Shown piece after piece: positions 16,951 to 25,232 of a DNA stretch of 64,000 nucleotides; within the stretch, counting starts at the first letter, position 1, and the number at the start of each line of letters is the position of its first letter. The notes beneath the pieces were generated by a model that searched no databases, had not been told where the DNA came from, and saw only the letters and a program-made list of their open reading frames with translations. This DNA is from Kitasatospora terrestris (lineage in GTDB: Bacteria; Actinomycetota; Actinomycetes; Streptomycetales; Streptomycetaceae): positions 6,138,001 through 6,202,000 of the forward strand of contig NZ_BAABIS010000001.1 of NCBI RefSeq assembly GCF_039542905.1, written 5' to 3'. The translations under genes and the position numbers were made by a program.

Positions 16951-18275
16951 CCGGCGGCCTCCAGCAGTCGCCGGGCGGCCAGCTTCCCGGAGCGGATCGC
17001 GCCTTCGCCGGTGGGCCTGAGCATCACCCAGTCCCCGGCGTACTCGACCGTCCGCACCGGCCGGCGCAGGAACGCGGCGCGCAGCCGCAGGGCGGCGGGT
17101 GTGCACTCGGGCAGGCCGTGGCGGAAGCGGTGGACCAGGGTGGTGAGGGTCGCCTCGCGGAGGCCGGGCAGGAAGCGCTCGGCCTCCGCGCAGGCCAGCT
17201 CGGCGATCCTGGCGTCCGGCGCGTCCAGCAGCTCCGGGCAGATCCACGGGGAGAGGAGGATGCCTACCAGGCCGCGACCGGCCGGTGCCCGGCCCGCCGC
17301 CCGGAGGTGGTCCAGGACCAGGCCGCTGCACACCCGGCTCTCGGTGGCCGGGACGGCCAGGGCGTAGCTGGGGCTGCGGGTCGGGCTCGGCAGGGGGCGG
17401 TCCAGCAGGCAGGAGACCTTCAGCATCGGCGTGTAGCCGCCGGCCTCCAGGTACGGCCGCTCCTCGTCGGGAACGCGGTCCTCCAGGACCCGCAGCGCGA
17501 GCGGCGCGGGGACGGCCAGCACGACCTGCCGGGCGCGCAGCAGCAGGCCGTCGGCGAGCCGGAGCGCGGCGCCGCCGCCGTGCAGCGGCACCACCTCCCG
17601 CACCTCGGCCTTCAGGTTGACCTCGTGCCGTGCGGCGAGGGCGCGGGGCAGGGCGTCCATGCCGTCGCGGTAGGCCGTCCGGCGGGCGCCGCCGCCGACC
17701 GGGAGCAGGTCGGTGACCAGCGGGGCGGCGGCCGAGCGGTCCGGGCGCCAGCCGAAGCGGTGCGCGGCGACCGGTTGGAGCAGGCCGTCCAGCAGTTCGC
17801 CGCGGCCGGCGTACTGGCTGATCGTCAGGTCGCCGAGCGGGGTGGCCTCCGGTCGGTCGGCGTCGAAGGAGCGGGCGCGCGCGGCGAGGCGCGCGGCGAG
17901 CCGGAGCCACTGTGCGCGTCCGCGCAGCGACAGCCCGGCGCCGGTCGTCAGTCCCTTGGGGTGGGCGAGGTAGGGGTGGGCCCGGCCGTGCCGCCAGAGG
18001 GCGAGCCCGGCCTCGACCGCCAGGAGCCGGTCCGCCGGGATCCCGGCCGCGCGGATCAGCTCCCAGGTGGCTTCCTGGCCGCGTCCGGCGAGGGTGTCGG
18101 CGCCCTCGTCCACCAGGTAGCCGTCGTGCCGGGTGGTGGCCATCCGGCCGCCGACCCGTTCGCTCGCCTCCAGCAGGGTCACCTCGCGCCCCGCCGCCCG
18201 CAGGTGGTGGGCGGCGGACAGCCCGGCGATCCCGGCTCCGACCACTGCCACGTCCAGCTCGTTGGCCCCTGTCAC
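16947..18275 (-). CDS. FAD-dependent protoporphyrinogen/coproporphyrinogen oxidase-like enzyme
   Basis: 442 residues. The N-terminal dinucleotide-binding motif is VVGAGIAGLSAAHHLRAAG followed by LLEASERVGGRM, the amine-oxidase/HemG-HemY layout. The C-terminal FAD-contact segment is YAGDWVMLRPTGEGAIRSGKLAA. Candidate substrates are a porphyrinogen or an amine. Porphyrinogen oxidases are usually about 470 residues and sit in heme operons; here the only partner is a degenerate M20 homologue, so heme synthesis is uncertain. GTG at 18275 is chosen because the FAD motif begins 10 residues later and GAGAGGA lies upstream. A -10-like TACGGT on the minus strand at 18322-18317 could drive transcription. 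Confidence 0.75.
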   Translation of the reverse strand: MTGANELDVAVVGAGIAGLSAAHHLRAAGREVTLLEASERVGGRMATTRHDGYLVDEGADTLAGRGQEATWELIRAAGIPADRLLAVEAGLALWRHGRAHPYLAHPKGLTTGAGLSLRGRAQWLRLAARLAARARSFDADRPEATPLGDLTISQYAGRGELLDGLLQPVAAHRFGWRPDRSAAAPLVTDLLPVGGGARRTAYRDGMDALPRALAARHEVNLKAEVREVVPLHGGGAALRLADGLLLRARQVVLAVPAPLALRVLEDRVPDEERPYLEAGGYTPMLKVSCLLDRPLPSPTRSPSYALAVPATESRVCSGLVLDHLRAAGRAPAGRGLVGILLSPWICPELLDAPDARIAELACAEAERFLPGLREATLTTLVHRFRHGLPECTPAALRLRAAFLRRPVRTVEYAGDWVMLRPTGEGAIRSGKLAARRLLEAAG

Positions 18276-18616
18276 GGAATTGCTGGTCCTCTCGGAACGG
18301 ATACCGGGCGAACGAAACCGTACACGAGGAAATGTGGCCCAACGATCTTTGCTTTTACCGGAGTTGACGCCATGTCGGATGGAACGACGAGCCGATCGTC
18401 GGAGGATCCCCCCGGGCGGCCGAACCGGCCCCGCGGGGCCTGTCGCTCCACCGCTTTCCCCCCGCCGCCGCGCAGAATGGTCCCGGGTTCCCGAGCGGCC
18501 GCCGACCGCGCGGCCGGTGGTCACCGCGTGGTCGGCGGCACCCCCACCCGGCCGGGCGCTGCCACCTCTTGCCCGGCCCCGCACCCGGGACCACGCTGTT
18601 AGCAGGAGGTGCCGCC
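18276..18616. other. Divergent intergenic region without a gene
   Basis: 341 bases between the minus-strand FAD enzyme and the plus-strand DUF1876 gene. It is the least GC-rich stretch nearby around 18330-18365. It holds a minus-strand TACGGT -10 candidate (18322-18317) and a palindrome CGACGA-GCCGA-TCGTCG (18385-18401). Short ORFs present here show no coding character. Confidence 0.4.
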
Positions 18617-18880
18617 ATGCACAACCAGTGGGACGTCGAACTCAGCTTCGAGGAGGACGGCACGCACACCGCCTGCGAGGCGCGGCTGATCGGTACGGGC
18701 GCCCCCGCCCTGACCGGCCGCGGTGCCGCCGAGCGCAGTGCCGCCGACCGCCCCGTCACCCGGATCGGCGAGGAGGTCGCCGCCTCCCGCGCCCTGGACG
18801 AACTCAGCCGCCGACTCCGTACGCAGGCCGGCGGTGACATCGACGACGCCGGCCTGCGCCCCGGCTACCTGATCTACTGA
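18617..18880 (+). CDS. DUF1876 (dsRBD-like) small protein
   Basis: 87 residues (start MHNQWDVELSFEEDG, end DAGLRPGYLIY). The pattern of an N-terminal beta hairpin, a central RxGEEVAASRALDELSRRL helix, and the closing GYLIY-type end matches the DUF1876 family, which resembles a double-stranded RNA binding fold. Actinobacterial genomes carry several copies; no function is established. ATG 18617 follows AGGAGG (18604-18609) by 7 bases, a strong site, so the longer frame upstream is not used. A stem-loop follows the gene. Confidence 0.8.
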   Translation: MHNQWDVELSFEEDGTHTACEARLIGTGAPALTGRGAAERSAADRPVTRIGEEVAASRALDELSRRLRTQAGGDIDDAGLRPGYLIY

Positions 18881-18901
18881 CCCTGATCCCTTGCTCACAC
18901 T

Positions 18902-18931
18902 CCGCAGCGGCGCTGGGCGCGCCGCCTGCGG
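18902..18931 (+). terminator. Stem-loop after the DUF1876 gene
   Basis: CCGCAGCGGCG (18902-18912) pairs with CGCCG-C-CTGCGG (18920-18931) with a single bulged C and a 7-base loop. It lies 21 bases beyond the DUF1876 stop and before the lipoamide dehydrogenase leader. Confidence 0.5.
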
Positions 18932-18988
18932 TCCTGACACGATGACCGGGACCGCACGCAGCCTCGCTCCTCGGAGGACCACAGCATC

Positions 18989-20398
18989 ATGAGCAGCACC
19001 CACTACGACGTCGTCGTCCTCGGCGCGGGCCCCGGCGGCTACACCGCCGCGGTCCGGTCGGCCCAGCTGGGCCTGCGCACGGCGGTGATCGAGTCCAAGT
19101 ACTGGGGCGGAGTGTGCCTGAACGTGGGCTGCATCCCGTCCAAGGCCCTGCTGCGCAACGCCGAGCTGGCGCACACGGTGACCAAGGAGGCGAAGACCTA
19201 CGGCATCCAGGTGGAGGGCAAGGTCACCTTCGACTTCGGTGCCGCCTTCCAGCGCAGCCGCCAGGTCGCCGACGGCCGGGTCAAGGGCGTCCACTACCTG
19301 ATGAAGAAGAACGGCATCACCGAGTACGACGGCCGCGGCACCTTCGTCGACGACCGCACCATCCAGGTGGCGCTGAACGACGGCGGCTTCGAGGTCGTCA
19401 CCTTCGACCACTGCATCGTCGCCGCCGGCGCCACCACCCGGCTGCTGCCGGGCACCAGCCTGAGCGACCGGGTGGTGACCTACGAGGAGCAGATCCTCAC
19501 CGAGCAGCTGCCCGGTTCGATCATCATCGCGGGCGCCGGCGCGATCGGCGTCGAGTTCGCCTACGTGCTGCACAACTACGGCGTGAAGGTGACCATCGTC
19601 GAGTTCCTCGACCGGATGGTGCCGCTGGAGGACGCCGACGTCTCCGTCGAACTGGCGAAGCAGTACCGCAAGCTCGGCATCGAGGTGCTCACCTCCACCC
19701 GGGTCGAGTCGATCGACGACTCCGACCCGAACGCGCCGGTCCGGGTCACCGTGACGCGCGACGGGCAGCAGCAGGTGCTGGAGGCCGACAAGGTGCTCCA
19801 GGCGATCGGCTTCGTGCCGCGGGTCAACGGCTACGGCCTGGAGAACACCGGCGTGAAGCTCACCGACCGCGGCGCGATCGCGGTGGACGGCCGCGGCCGC
19901 ACCTCGGTCGACCACATCTTCGCGATCGGCGACGTCACCGCCAAGCTGATGCTGGCGCACGCCGCCGAGTCGATGGCCGTGATCGCGGCCGAGACCATCG
20001 CCGGCGCGGAGACCATGGAGATCGACTTCGTGATGGTCCCGCGCGCCACCTACTGCCAGCCGCAGGTCGCCAGCTTCGGCTACACCGAGGCGCAGGCCCG
20101 CGAGCAGGGCTACGACGTCAAGGTCGCCAAGTTCCCGTTCACCGCGAACGGCAAGGCCCACGGCCTCGGCCACCCGATCGGCTTCGTCAAGGTGATCAGC
20201 GACAACAAGTACGGCGAGCTGCTCGGCGCCCACCTGATCGGCCCCGAGGTCACCGAGCTGCTGCCGGAGCTGACCCTGGCCCAGCAGTGGGACCTGACGG
20301 TGCACGAGGTGGCGCGCAACGTGCACGCCCACCCGACCCTCGGCGAAGCGGTCAAGGAGGCGATCCACGGCCTCGCCGGTCACATGATCAACATGTGA
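18989..20398 (+). CDS. lpdA: Dihydrolipoyl dehydrogenase (E3)
   Basis: 469 residues, normal length for E3, which reoxidises dihydrolipoamide of pyruvate, 2-oxoglutarate, branched-chain dehydrogenases or the glycine cleavage system with NAD+. Visible motifs are the FAD site VVLGAGPGGYTAAVR, the redox-active disulfide GGVCLNVGCIPSKALL (near residues 40-55), the NAD site IIAGAGAIGVEFA near 180, the second FAD motif IFAIGDVT near 310, and the C-terminal His-Glu base pair in VHAHPTLGEAVKEA. The start follows TCGGAGGA. It is not adjacent to E1 or E2 genes. A perfect hairpin spans its stop codon. Confidence 0.95.
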   Translation: MSSTHYDVVVLGAGPGGYTAAVRSAQLGLRTAVIESKYWGGVCLNVGCIPSKALLRNAELAHTVTKEAKTYGIQVEGKVTFDFGAAFQRSRQVADGRVKGVHYLMKKNGITEYDGRGTFVDDRTIQVALNDGGFEVVTFDHCIVAAGATTRLLPGTSLSDRVVTYEEQILTEQLPGSIIIAGAGAIGVEFAYVLHNYGVKVTIVEFLDRMVPLEDADVSVELAKQYRKLGIEVLTSTRVESIDDSDPNAPVRVTVTRDGQQQVLEADKVLQAIGFVPRVNGYGLENTGVKLTDRGAIAVDGRGRTSVDHIFAIGDVTAKLMLAHAAESMAVIAAETIAGAETMEIDFVMVPRATYCQPQVASFGYTEAQAREQGYDVKVAKFPFTANGKAHGLGHPIGFVKVISDNKYGELLGAHLIGPEVTELLPELTLAQQWDLTVHEVARNVHAHPTLGEAVKEAIHGLAGHMINM

Positions 20399-20402
20399 CC
20401 GG
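20376..20402 (+). terminator. Perfect hairpin across the lpdA stop codon
   Basis: Arms CCGGTCACATG (20376-20386) and CATGTGACCGG (20392-20402) are 11 bp, perfectly matched, around ATCAA. The TGA stop (20396-20398) is inside the right arm. It could end transcription or protect the 3' end; its symmetry would also suit a DNA-binding protein. Confidence 0.5.
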
Positions 20403-20651
20403 AGCGGGTTCCCGGGGCCTCCGGGGGTCGCTCGGACTTCCGGGGTCTTCGGGGTTCCCCCGGGCCTCCTGGTTCGGGCCTCCGGGTTCGGGTCGACGGA
20501 TTTCCTGGGCCGACCGGGTGAATCCGCCCGCCGCCGGGCCGCTCCCCGCATGCCGGCGGGCGGCCCGGCGGTACCTCTCCCCGAAAGTCCGGGCCCGGGC
20601 CGGCGGGCTGCCGCCGGGCCCGGGCGCCGGAGCGCGTGGGAGGAGCAGCCG

Positions 20652-21989
20652 ATGGCCGAGCCGGTGCGGGTACGCGAGGGGTACGGGCGGCAGGCGCGCA
20701 AGCAGGTGCCGCGCTCGGCACACGGCGAGTGGGAGCCCGCCGCCGACCGGCCCGACCCGGTCGCCGTGCTGGAGGCGCAGGCCGCCACCCGGCTGCCCGA
20801 GCTGGTCCCGATCCGGTACGGGCGGATGTCCGCCTCCGCCTTCGCCTTCCTGCGCGGCGCCGCTGCCGTGATGGCCGCCGACCTCGCCTCCGGCCCGCAC
20901 ACCGGGCTGAACGTCCAGCTCTGCGGGGACGCCCACCTGGCCAACTTCGGGGTGTTCGGCGCACCCGACCGGGCGCTGCTGTTCGACCTCAACGACTTCG
21001 ACGAGACCCTGCCGGGCCCCTTCGAGTGGGACGTCAAACGGCTCGCCGCCAGCCTCGCCGTCGCCGCCCGGGAGAACGGCGCCGACGACGAGGAGGGCCG
21101 CGAGGTGGTGCTGGGCGCCGTCCGCGCCTACCGGGAGGGCGTGCGGAGCCTCGCCGAGGAGGGCGAACTCGCGGTCTGGTACCGGCGGATCGACGCCGAA
21201 CAGCTGCTCCCGCTGGTCGGCTCCGGAGGCCAGCGCCGCAAGATCGAGGCCAAGCTCGCCGCCGCCCGCCGCCGCGACAGCCTGCAGGCCGCCGGCAAGC
21301 TCACCGAGGTGGTCGACGGACGCCGCCGTTTCGTCGACAACCCGCCGCTGGTCCAGCGCACCGCCGTGGACCCGGACGAGCTGCACGCGATGCTCTCCGA
21401 CTACCGCGCCACCCTGTCCGACGAGCGCGGCGAGCTGCTCGACCGGTACGACTTCGTGGACGCCGCCATGAAGGTGGTGGGCGTCGGCAGTGTCGGCACC
21501 CGCTGCTTCGTCGTGCTGCTCCGGGGCCGCGACGAGAAGGACCCGCTGATCCTCCAGCTCAAGCAGGCCGAGGCGTCCGTCCTGGAGGCGTACCTGCCGC
21601 CCGGCGGCCACGACCACCACGGTCGGCGGGTGGTGGCCGGACAGCACCTCACCCAGGCCGCCGGCGACATCTTCCTCGGCTGGATGACCGCCCCCGGAGG
21701 CCGGCACTTCTACTGGCGCCAGCTGCGTGACATGAAGGGCTCCGCCGAGGTCGGCACCATGTCGGCGGGCCGCCTGCGCGCGTACGCCGGGCTCTGCGGC
21801 ACCGCGCTGGCCCGCGCCCACGCCCGGTCCGGCGACCGGATCGCCATCGCCGCCTACCTCGGCTCCTCCGACACCTTCGACCGCGCGATCGCCCGCTTCG
21901 CGCTCCGCTACGCCGACCTCAACGCGGCCGACCACGCCGCACTCGCGGCCGCCGCCGCGGCGGGCCGGATCCACGCCGAGACCGCCTGA
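20652..21989 (+). CDS. DUF2252 protein (kinase-like fold)
   Basis: 445 residues. The central signature is CGDAHLANFGVF followed by LLFDLNDFDETLPGPFEWDVKRLAAS, the DUF2252 hallmark, which recalls the catalytic HGDxxxxN and DxD loops of aminoglycoside phosphotransferase-like kinases. The C-terminal part has YADLNAADHAAL. The biochemical role is not known. ATG 20652 follows GGAGGAG; an upstream in-frame extension to 20550 is Pro/Gly-rich and unconvincing. It is a single gene between repeat-rich gaps. Confidence 0.8.
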   Translation: MAEPVRVREGYGRQARKQVPRSAHGEWEPAADRPDPVAVLEAQAATRLPELVPIRYGRMSASAFAFLRGAAAVMAADLASGPHTGLNVQLCGDAHLANFGVFGAPDRALLFDLNDFDETLPGPFEWDVKRLAASLAVAARENGADDEEGREVVLGAVRAYREGVRSLAEEGELAVWYRRIDAEQLLPLVGSGGQRRKIEAKLAAARRRDSLQAAGKLTEVVDGRRRFVDNPPLVQRTAVDPDELHAMLSDYRATLSDERGELLDRYDFVDAAMKVVGVGSVGTRCFVVLLRGRDEKDPLILQLKQAEASVLEAYLPPGGHDHHGRRVVAGQHLTQAAGDIFLGWMTAPGGRHFYWRQLRDMKGSAEVGTMSAGRLRAYAGLCGTALARAHARSGDRIAIAAYLGSSDTFDRAIARFALRYADLNAADHAALAAAAAAGRIHAETA

Positions 21990-22031
21990 CCCGGGCGGCC
22001 CGCCCGACGTACCATCAGATCCGGTCGGATT

Positions 22032-22070
22032 CAGGAATCTCACAGGAATTGGGACAGGCATTACCTGTCC
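22032..22070 (+). promoter_or_regulatory. Direct repeats plus palindrome upstream of the polysaccharide deacetylase
   Basis: CAGGAAT occurs at 22032-22038 and 22043-22049, exactly 11 bases apart, followed by the palindrome GGACAGG-CATTA-CCTGTCC (22052-22070). The block lies 60-100 bases before the ATG at 22130. The spacing of one helical turn suggests a regulator binding several half sites. Confidence 0.5.
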
Positions 22071-22129
22071 ATGGGATTCTGTTGACCTGGGGCGGCGACG
22101 CTCCGCTGTGCACCGGACCGGGGGGAATC

Positions 22130-23047
22130 ATGCGCCGTGCCCGCAGGCGGGCGGCCGACGCGCTGCTGCGCCACTCACCACTTCAGCTCGCGTTCCGGGC
22201 CGCGTCCACCCGCCGATTGGCGGTACTCGCGTACCACGGGGTGGACGACCCGGTGAGCTTCGCCGCCCAGTTGGAGCGGCTGGCGAGCACCGCCAACCCC
22301 GTCTCGCTCGCCCAGGTCGAGCGCGCCGTCACCGAGGGTCGGCCGCTGCCCCTGCGCAGCGTCCTGGTGACCTTCGACGACGGCGACCGGTCGCTGCTCA
22401 CCCACGGCCTGCCGGCCCTGATCCGCAACCGGATCCCGGCCGCGGCGTACGTCATCCCGCAACTGATCGGCAGCGACCAGCCGTTCTGGTGGACGGAGGC
22501 TGCCGAGCTGGCCGGCTCCGGCGGACGCACGGCCCTCGGCGCGCTCGCGCCGGGCGCCCTGGTCGCCCGCCTCAAGCGGCTCCCCGACGCCGAGCGGCTC
22601 ACCGCGCTGGAGGAACTGCGCGCAACCGCCGCCGCCCCCGCGCCGCGCACCCCCCAACTCACCGCGCAGGAACTGTTCGTGCTCCGCGAGGGCGGCGTGG
22701 CGATCGGCAACCACACCATGACCCACCCCTGCCTCGACCGCTGCGCGGACGACACCCTGCGCACCGAGATCGCCGAGGCGCACACCATGCTCACCGGCTG
22801 GCTGGGTGCCCCGCCCACCACCTTCGCCTACCCGAACGGCAACCACGACCCGCGCGCCGAGCAGTTGCTGCGCGAACTCGGCTACCGGCTGGCCTTCCTG
22901 TTCGACCACCGGCACGACCGGCTGCTGCCCGCCTCGCCGCTGCGGATCAGCCGACTTCGGGTGAACTCGCACACCGGACGGGCCAGGTTCGACACCATTC
23001 TGTCCGGGCTGCACCCCACCGTGCACCGGATGCGCGGCGGGGTCTGA
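22130..23047 (+). CDS. Polysaccharide deacetylase (NodB homology, CE4)
   Basis: 305 residues. NodB motifs are visible: LVTFDDG near residue 83 (the catalytic Asp and metal Asp), HTMTHPCLD near 197 with the metal-binding histidines, and a late FAYPNGNHD segment. It should remove N- or O-acetyl groups from a cell-wall or capsular glycan. No cleavable signal is obvious; an N-terminal basic stretch precedes the domain, so location is unclear. ATG 22130 is preceded by GGGGGAA. The CelD-type acyltransferase gene downstream suggests a shared task in envelope polysaccharide modification. Confidence 0.85.
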   Translation: MRRARRRAADALLRHSPLQLAFRAASTRRLAVLAYHGVDDPVSFAAQLERLASTANPVSLAQVERAVTEGRPLPLRSVLVTFDDGDRSLLTHGLPALIRNRIPAAAYVIPQLIGSDQPFWWTEAAELAGSGGRTALGALAPGALVARLKRLPDAERLTALEELRATAAAPAPRTPQLTAQELFVLREGGVAIGNHTMTHPCLDRCADDTLRTEIAEAHTMLTGWLGAPPTTFAYPNGNHDPRAEQLLRELGYRLAFLFDHRHDRLLPASPLRISRLRVNSHTGRARFDTILSGLHPTVHRMRGGV

Positions 23048-23068
23048 CCCGGCCCGCGCGGGCCGCCC

Positions 23069-23161
23069 GACCTGCCCGGGTCCACCGGACGCGCCCGAGC
23101 CGCCGGACGTGCCCGAGCCGGCCGCCGGACCTGCCCGGGTCCACCGGACGCGCCCGAGCCG
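23069..23161. repeat. Direct repeat of about 34 bp in the gap between deacetylase and acyltransferase
   Basis: Two identical copies of about 34 bases (23069-23102 and 23128-23161), 59 bases apart start to start, with further partial copies between and after. Each contains GGGTCCACCGGACGCGCCCG. The sequence is GC-rich and non-coding, probably a slippage-type expansion. Confidence 0.7.
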
Positions 23162-23216
23162 GCCGTCGCACCTGCCGGGCCGCCCGACCCGTACCGCGCC
23201 TTCCTTGGGGGGAAGA

Positions 23217-24293
23217 GTGACCGCAGCACCGGAGATCCACACCACGCCCGACCTGCCCGCCGAACTCGTCGACGGCTGGCGGGCGCTGGTCGCCGCCGAC
23301 CCGGGCGGCTCCTGGTTCATGACGCCCGACTGGGTGCTCTCCTGGTGGGAGACGCTCGGCGCGGGCCGGCCCGCCGAGATCGCCGTGTGGCGCGGCGCCG
23401 ACGGCCGGCCGGAGGCGGTCGTCCCGCTGCTGAACACCCGGCTGCGGCTGCACCCGCGCGCACCGCTCACCGTTGGCTGCCTCACCCTGCTCGGCTCCGG
23501 ACCCGGCGCCGCCGACCACTGCGGAATCCCCGCGCTGCCCGGACGCCGCGCAGAGGTCCGCGAGTTCCTCGCCGAACGGGCCCGGCGCGCCACCCTGTGG
23601 CTGCCCGACCTCGACCCGGACCAGGCCGACCTGCTGCCCGGCCACGCCCGCCCGGTCGCCCGCGCCGCCTGCCCCCGCGCCGACCTCACCGCGGGCGCGG
23701 ACGCCCTCGGCTCCCGCCAGTTCCGATCCACCGTCCGCCGGTACGGGCGCAAGCTCGCCGCCGCCGGCGTCACCTTCCGCTGGGCCACCCCGGACCAGGC
23801 CGGGCCCGACGTCCTCGACCGGGTGCTGCGCCTGCACCGGCTGCGGCGTGCGGCGCTCGGCCGCCCCACCACCTTCGACGGGCAGCGCCGGCCCCTGCAC
23901 GCCCGGGTGATCGAACGCGCAGCCGCCTCGGGCAGCGGCGGCGGACCGGCCTTCCTGCTCGCCGAACAGGAGGACCGGCTCGTCGGCGCCCTCTACGGGT
24001 TCCGCTGGGGCAGCGGCTTCTCCTACTACCAGATCGGCTGGGAGCCGGAGCTGGCCCCGCTGCGGCTCGGCACCGCCGTGATCGACCAGGCGATCCGCGC
24101 CTGCGCCGACCAGGGCCTGCACACCTTCGACTTCCTGCGCGGCACCGAACCGTACAAGTACCGCTTCGGCGCCGTCGACCGGCACGACGTCTCCTGGCTG
24201 GCCCCGCGCGGCACCTCCGGCGCGCTGCTCGACCTCAAGCACCGGGTGCGCGACGGCCGCCCCCGGGCTCAGTCGACGACGCCGTCCACGTAG
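23217..24293 (+). CDS. GNAT acyltransferase of the CelD/BcsL type
   Basis: 358 residues. The C-terminal half holds a Gcn5-like fold: RQFRSTVRRYGRKLAAAGV, then the strand AFLLAEQEDRLVGALYGFRWG and YYQIGWEPELAPLRLGTAVIDQAI, ending DFLRGTEPYKYRFG. This is the CelD/BcsL-like group linked to cellulose or capsule modification and lipopolysaccharide-type acylation. The acyl donor and acceptor are unknown. GTG 23217 follows a G-rich GGGGGGAA site. Its 3' end overlaps the convergent YchJ gene by 25 bases. Confidence 0.8.
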   Translation: MTAAPEIHTTPDLPAELVDGWRALVAADPGGSWFMTPDWVLSWWETLGAGRPAEIAVWRGADGRPEAVVPLLNTRLRLHPRAPLTVGCLTLLGSGPGAADHCGIPALPGRRAEVREFLAERARRATLWLPDLDPDQADLLPGHARPVARAACPRADLTAGADALGSRQFRSTVRRYGRKLAAAGVTFRWATPDQAGPDVLDRVLRLHRLRRAALGRPTTFDGQRRPLHARVIERAAASGSGGGPAFLLAEQEDRLVGALYGFRWGSGFSYYQIGWEPELAPLRLGTAVIDQAIRACADQGLHTFDFLRGTEPYKYRFGAVDRHDVSWLAPRGTSGALLDLKHRVRDGRPRAQSTTPST

Positions 24294-24715
24294 ACCCACG
24301 CACCGGCCTCGCGACGGAAGTGGCTGTTCTCGCGCAGCACCCCCGCCTCCCGGCCCACCCGGTAGTACGCGCGGAACTCCACCGTGCCCTCGGTGTGGAA
24401 CGCGCCGCCCTCGGTGGCGCCCAGCACCTCCAGCCGCTCCCAGCGCAGCTCCGGGTCGAAATCCACCTCGGCCGGCCGGGTCTCCGGCGCCCAGCTGCGC
24501 AGCAGGTACGCCTCGTCGTGCACCGCGAACGCGCTGAACCGCGACCGCATCAACAGCTCCGCCGTGGCCGCCTGCGCCTCGCCCCGGTGCAGCCGGCCGC
24601 AGCACTCCGCGTAGCGCGCGGGCAGACCGCACGGGCACGCCTCGGGAGCGGCGGGGGAGGGAGAAGGAGATGGAGCTGGGGCGGTGGGCCTGCGACGTCG
24701 CGACATGCCTGCCAT
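24269..24715 (-). CDS. YchJ family protein with an N-terminal SEC-C-like metal motif
   Basis: 148 residues. ACPCGLPARYAECCGRLHRG near residue 26-45 is the short Cys-rich motif of YchJ/SEC-C proteins, likely binding zinc. The rest is a SnoaL/NTF2-like domain (LLMRSRFSAFAVHDEAYLLRSW, WVYVDGVVD). The function is unknown. Two starts are possible (24715 or the ATG nine bases later, MSRRRR). A Ser-Pro run precedes the metal motif. Confidence 0.85.
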   Translation of the reverse strand: MAGMSRRRRPTAPAPSPSPSPAAPEACPCGLPARYAECCGRLHRGEAQAATAELLMRSRFSAFAVHDEAYLLRSWAPETRPAEVDFDPELRWERLEVLGATEGGAFHTEGTVEFRAYYRVGREAGVLRENSHFRREAGAWVYVDGVVD

Positions 24716-24724
24716 TCTCCCCTC

Positions 24725-24780
24725 CCGCCGTCCGCGTCCTGCCGTCCGTGTCCTGCCGTCCGTGTCCCGCCGTCCGCTCA
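24725..24780. repeat. 14-bp tandem repeat, four copies
   Basis: Units CTGCCGTCCGTGTC (24739-24752 and 24753-24766, identical) flanked by near copies at 24725-24738 and 24767-24780. It fills the gap between YchJ and the S4 protein, and the last copy includes the stop codon of the S4 gene. Confidence 0.8.
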
Positions 24781-25164
24781 GGACGGGCGCAGTCCGTGCA
24801 GGCGCTCCAGGTCGCGGCGGTCACGCTTGGTCGGGCGGCCCGTACCCCGGTCGCGCAGACCGGCCACCGCCGGTACCTCGGTGCGGGGCGGCCGCGGCGG
24901 GCTCTGGTCGACGAAGCACTCGGCGGCAACCGGCGGGCCGACCCGCTTGCTGATCACCCGGGTCACCTCGACCACCCGCTCCCAGCCCTCGACCCGGACC
25001 CGTACCTCGTCCCCGGGCTTGACGTGCTGCGCGGGCTTCGCCCGGTCACCGTTCACCTTCACGTGCCCGCCGCGGCACGCCGCCCCGGCCGCCGATCGCG
25101 TCTTGATCAGCCGCACCGCCCAGATCCAACTGTCGACCCGCGCCGTGGTCTCGTCCGTAGCCAT
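24778..25164 (-). CDS. S4-domain RNA-binding protein (Hsp15-like)
   Basis: 128 residues. The S4 fold covers residues 8-70: RVDSWIWAVRLIKTRSAAGAACRGGHVKVNG, then KPGDEVRVRV. A basic C-terminal tail follows (RPTKRDRRDLERLHGL). Hsp15 of E. coli binds stalled 50S subunits carrying peptidyl-tRNA; a ribosome-rescue role is the family inference. On the minus strand TAGAGT (25176-25171) is 6 bases before the ATG, so the transcript is probably leaderless. It is divergent from the padR gene. Confidence 0.88.
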   Translation of the reverse strand: MATDETTARVDSWIWAVRLIKTRSAAGAACRGGHVKVNGDRAKPAQHVKPGDEVRVRVEGWERVVEVTRVISKRVGPPVAAECFVDQSPPRPPRTEVPAVAGLRDRGTGRPTKRDRRDLERLHGLRPS

Positions 25165-25170
25165 GACCCG

Positions 25171-25225
25171 ACTCTACGACCCCGTGGCGGCGCCACCCGG
25201 CCGGTCGGGGCGGCGGGCCTAGGAT
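25171..25225. promoter_or_regulatory. Divergent leaderless promoters (S4 protein and PadR)
   Basis: Minus-strand -10 TAGAGT (25176-25171) lies 6 bases from the ATG at 25164. Plus-strand -10 TAGGAT (25220-25225) lies 7 bases from the ATG at 25233. Transcripts would begin at or next to the start codons. Confidence 0.55.
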
Positions 25226-25232
25226 CGGTCGC

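Noticed and set aside
18355..18840. Minus- and plus-strand frames in the divergent gap before DUF1876
   Set aside because: They overlap the real DUF1876 frame, which has an AGGAGG site; composition is not coding-like.
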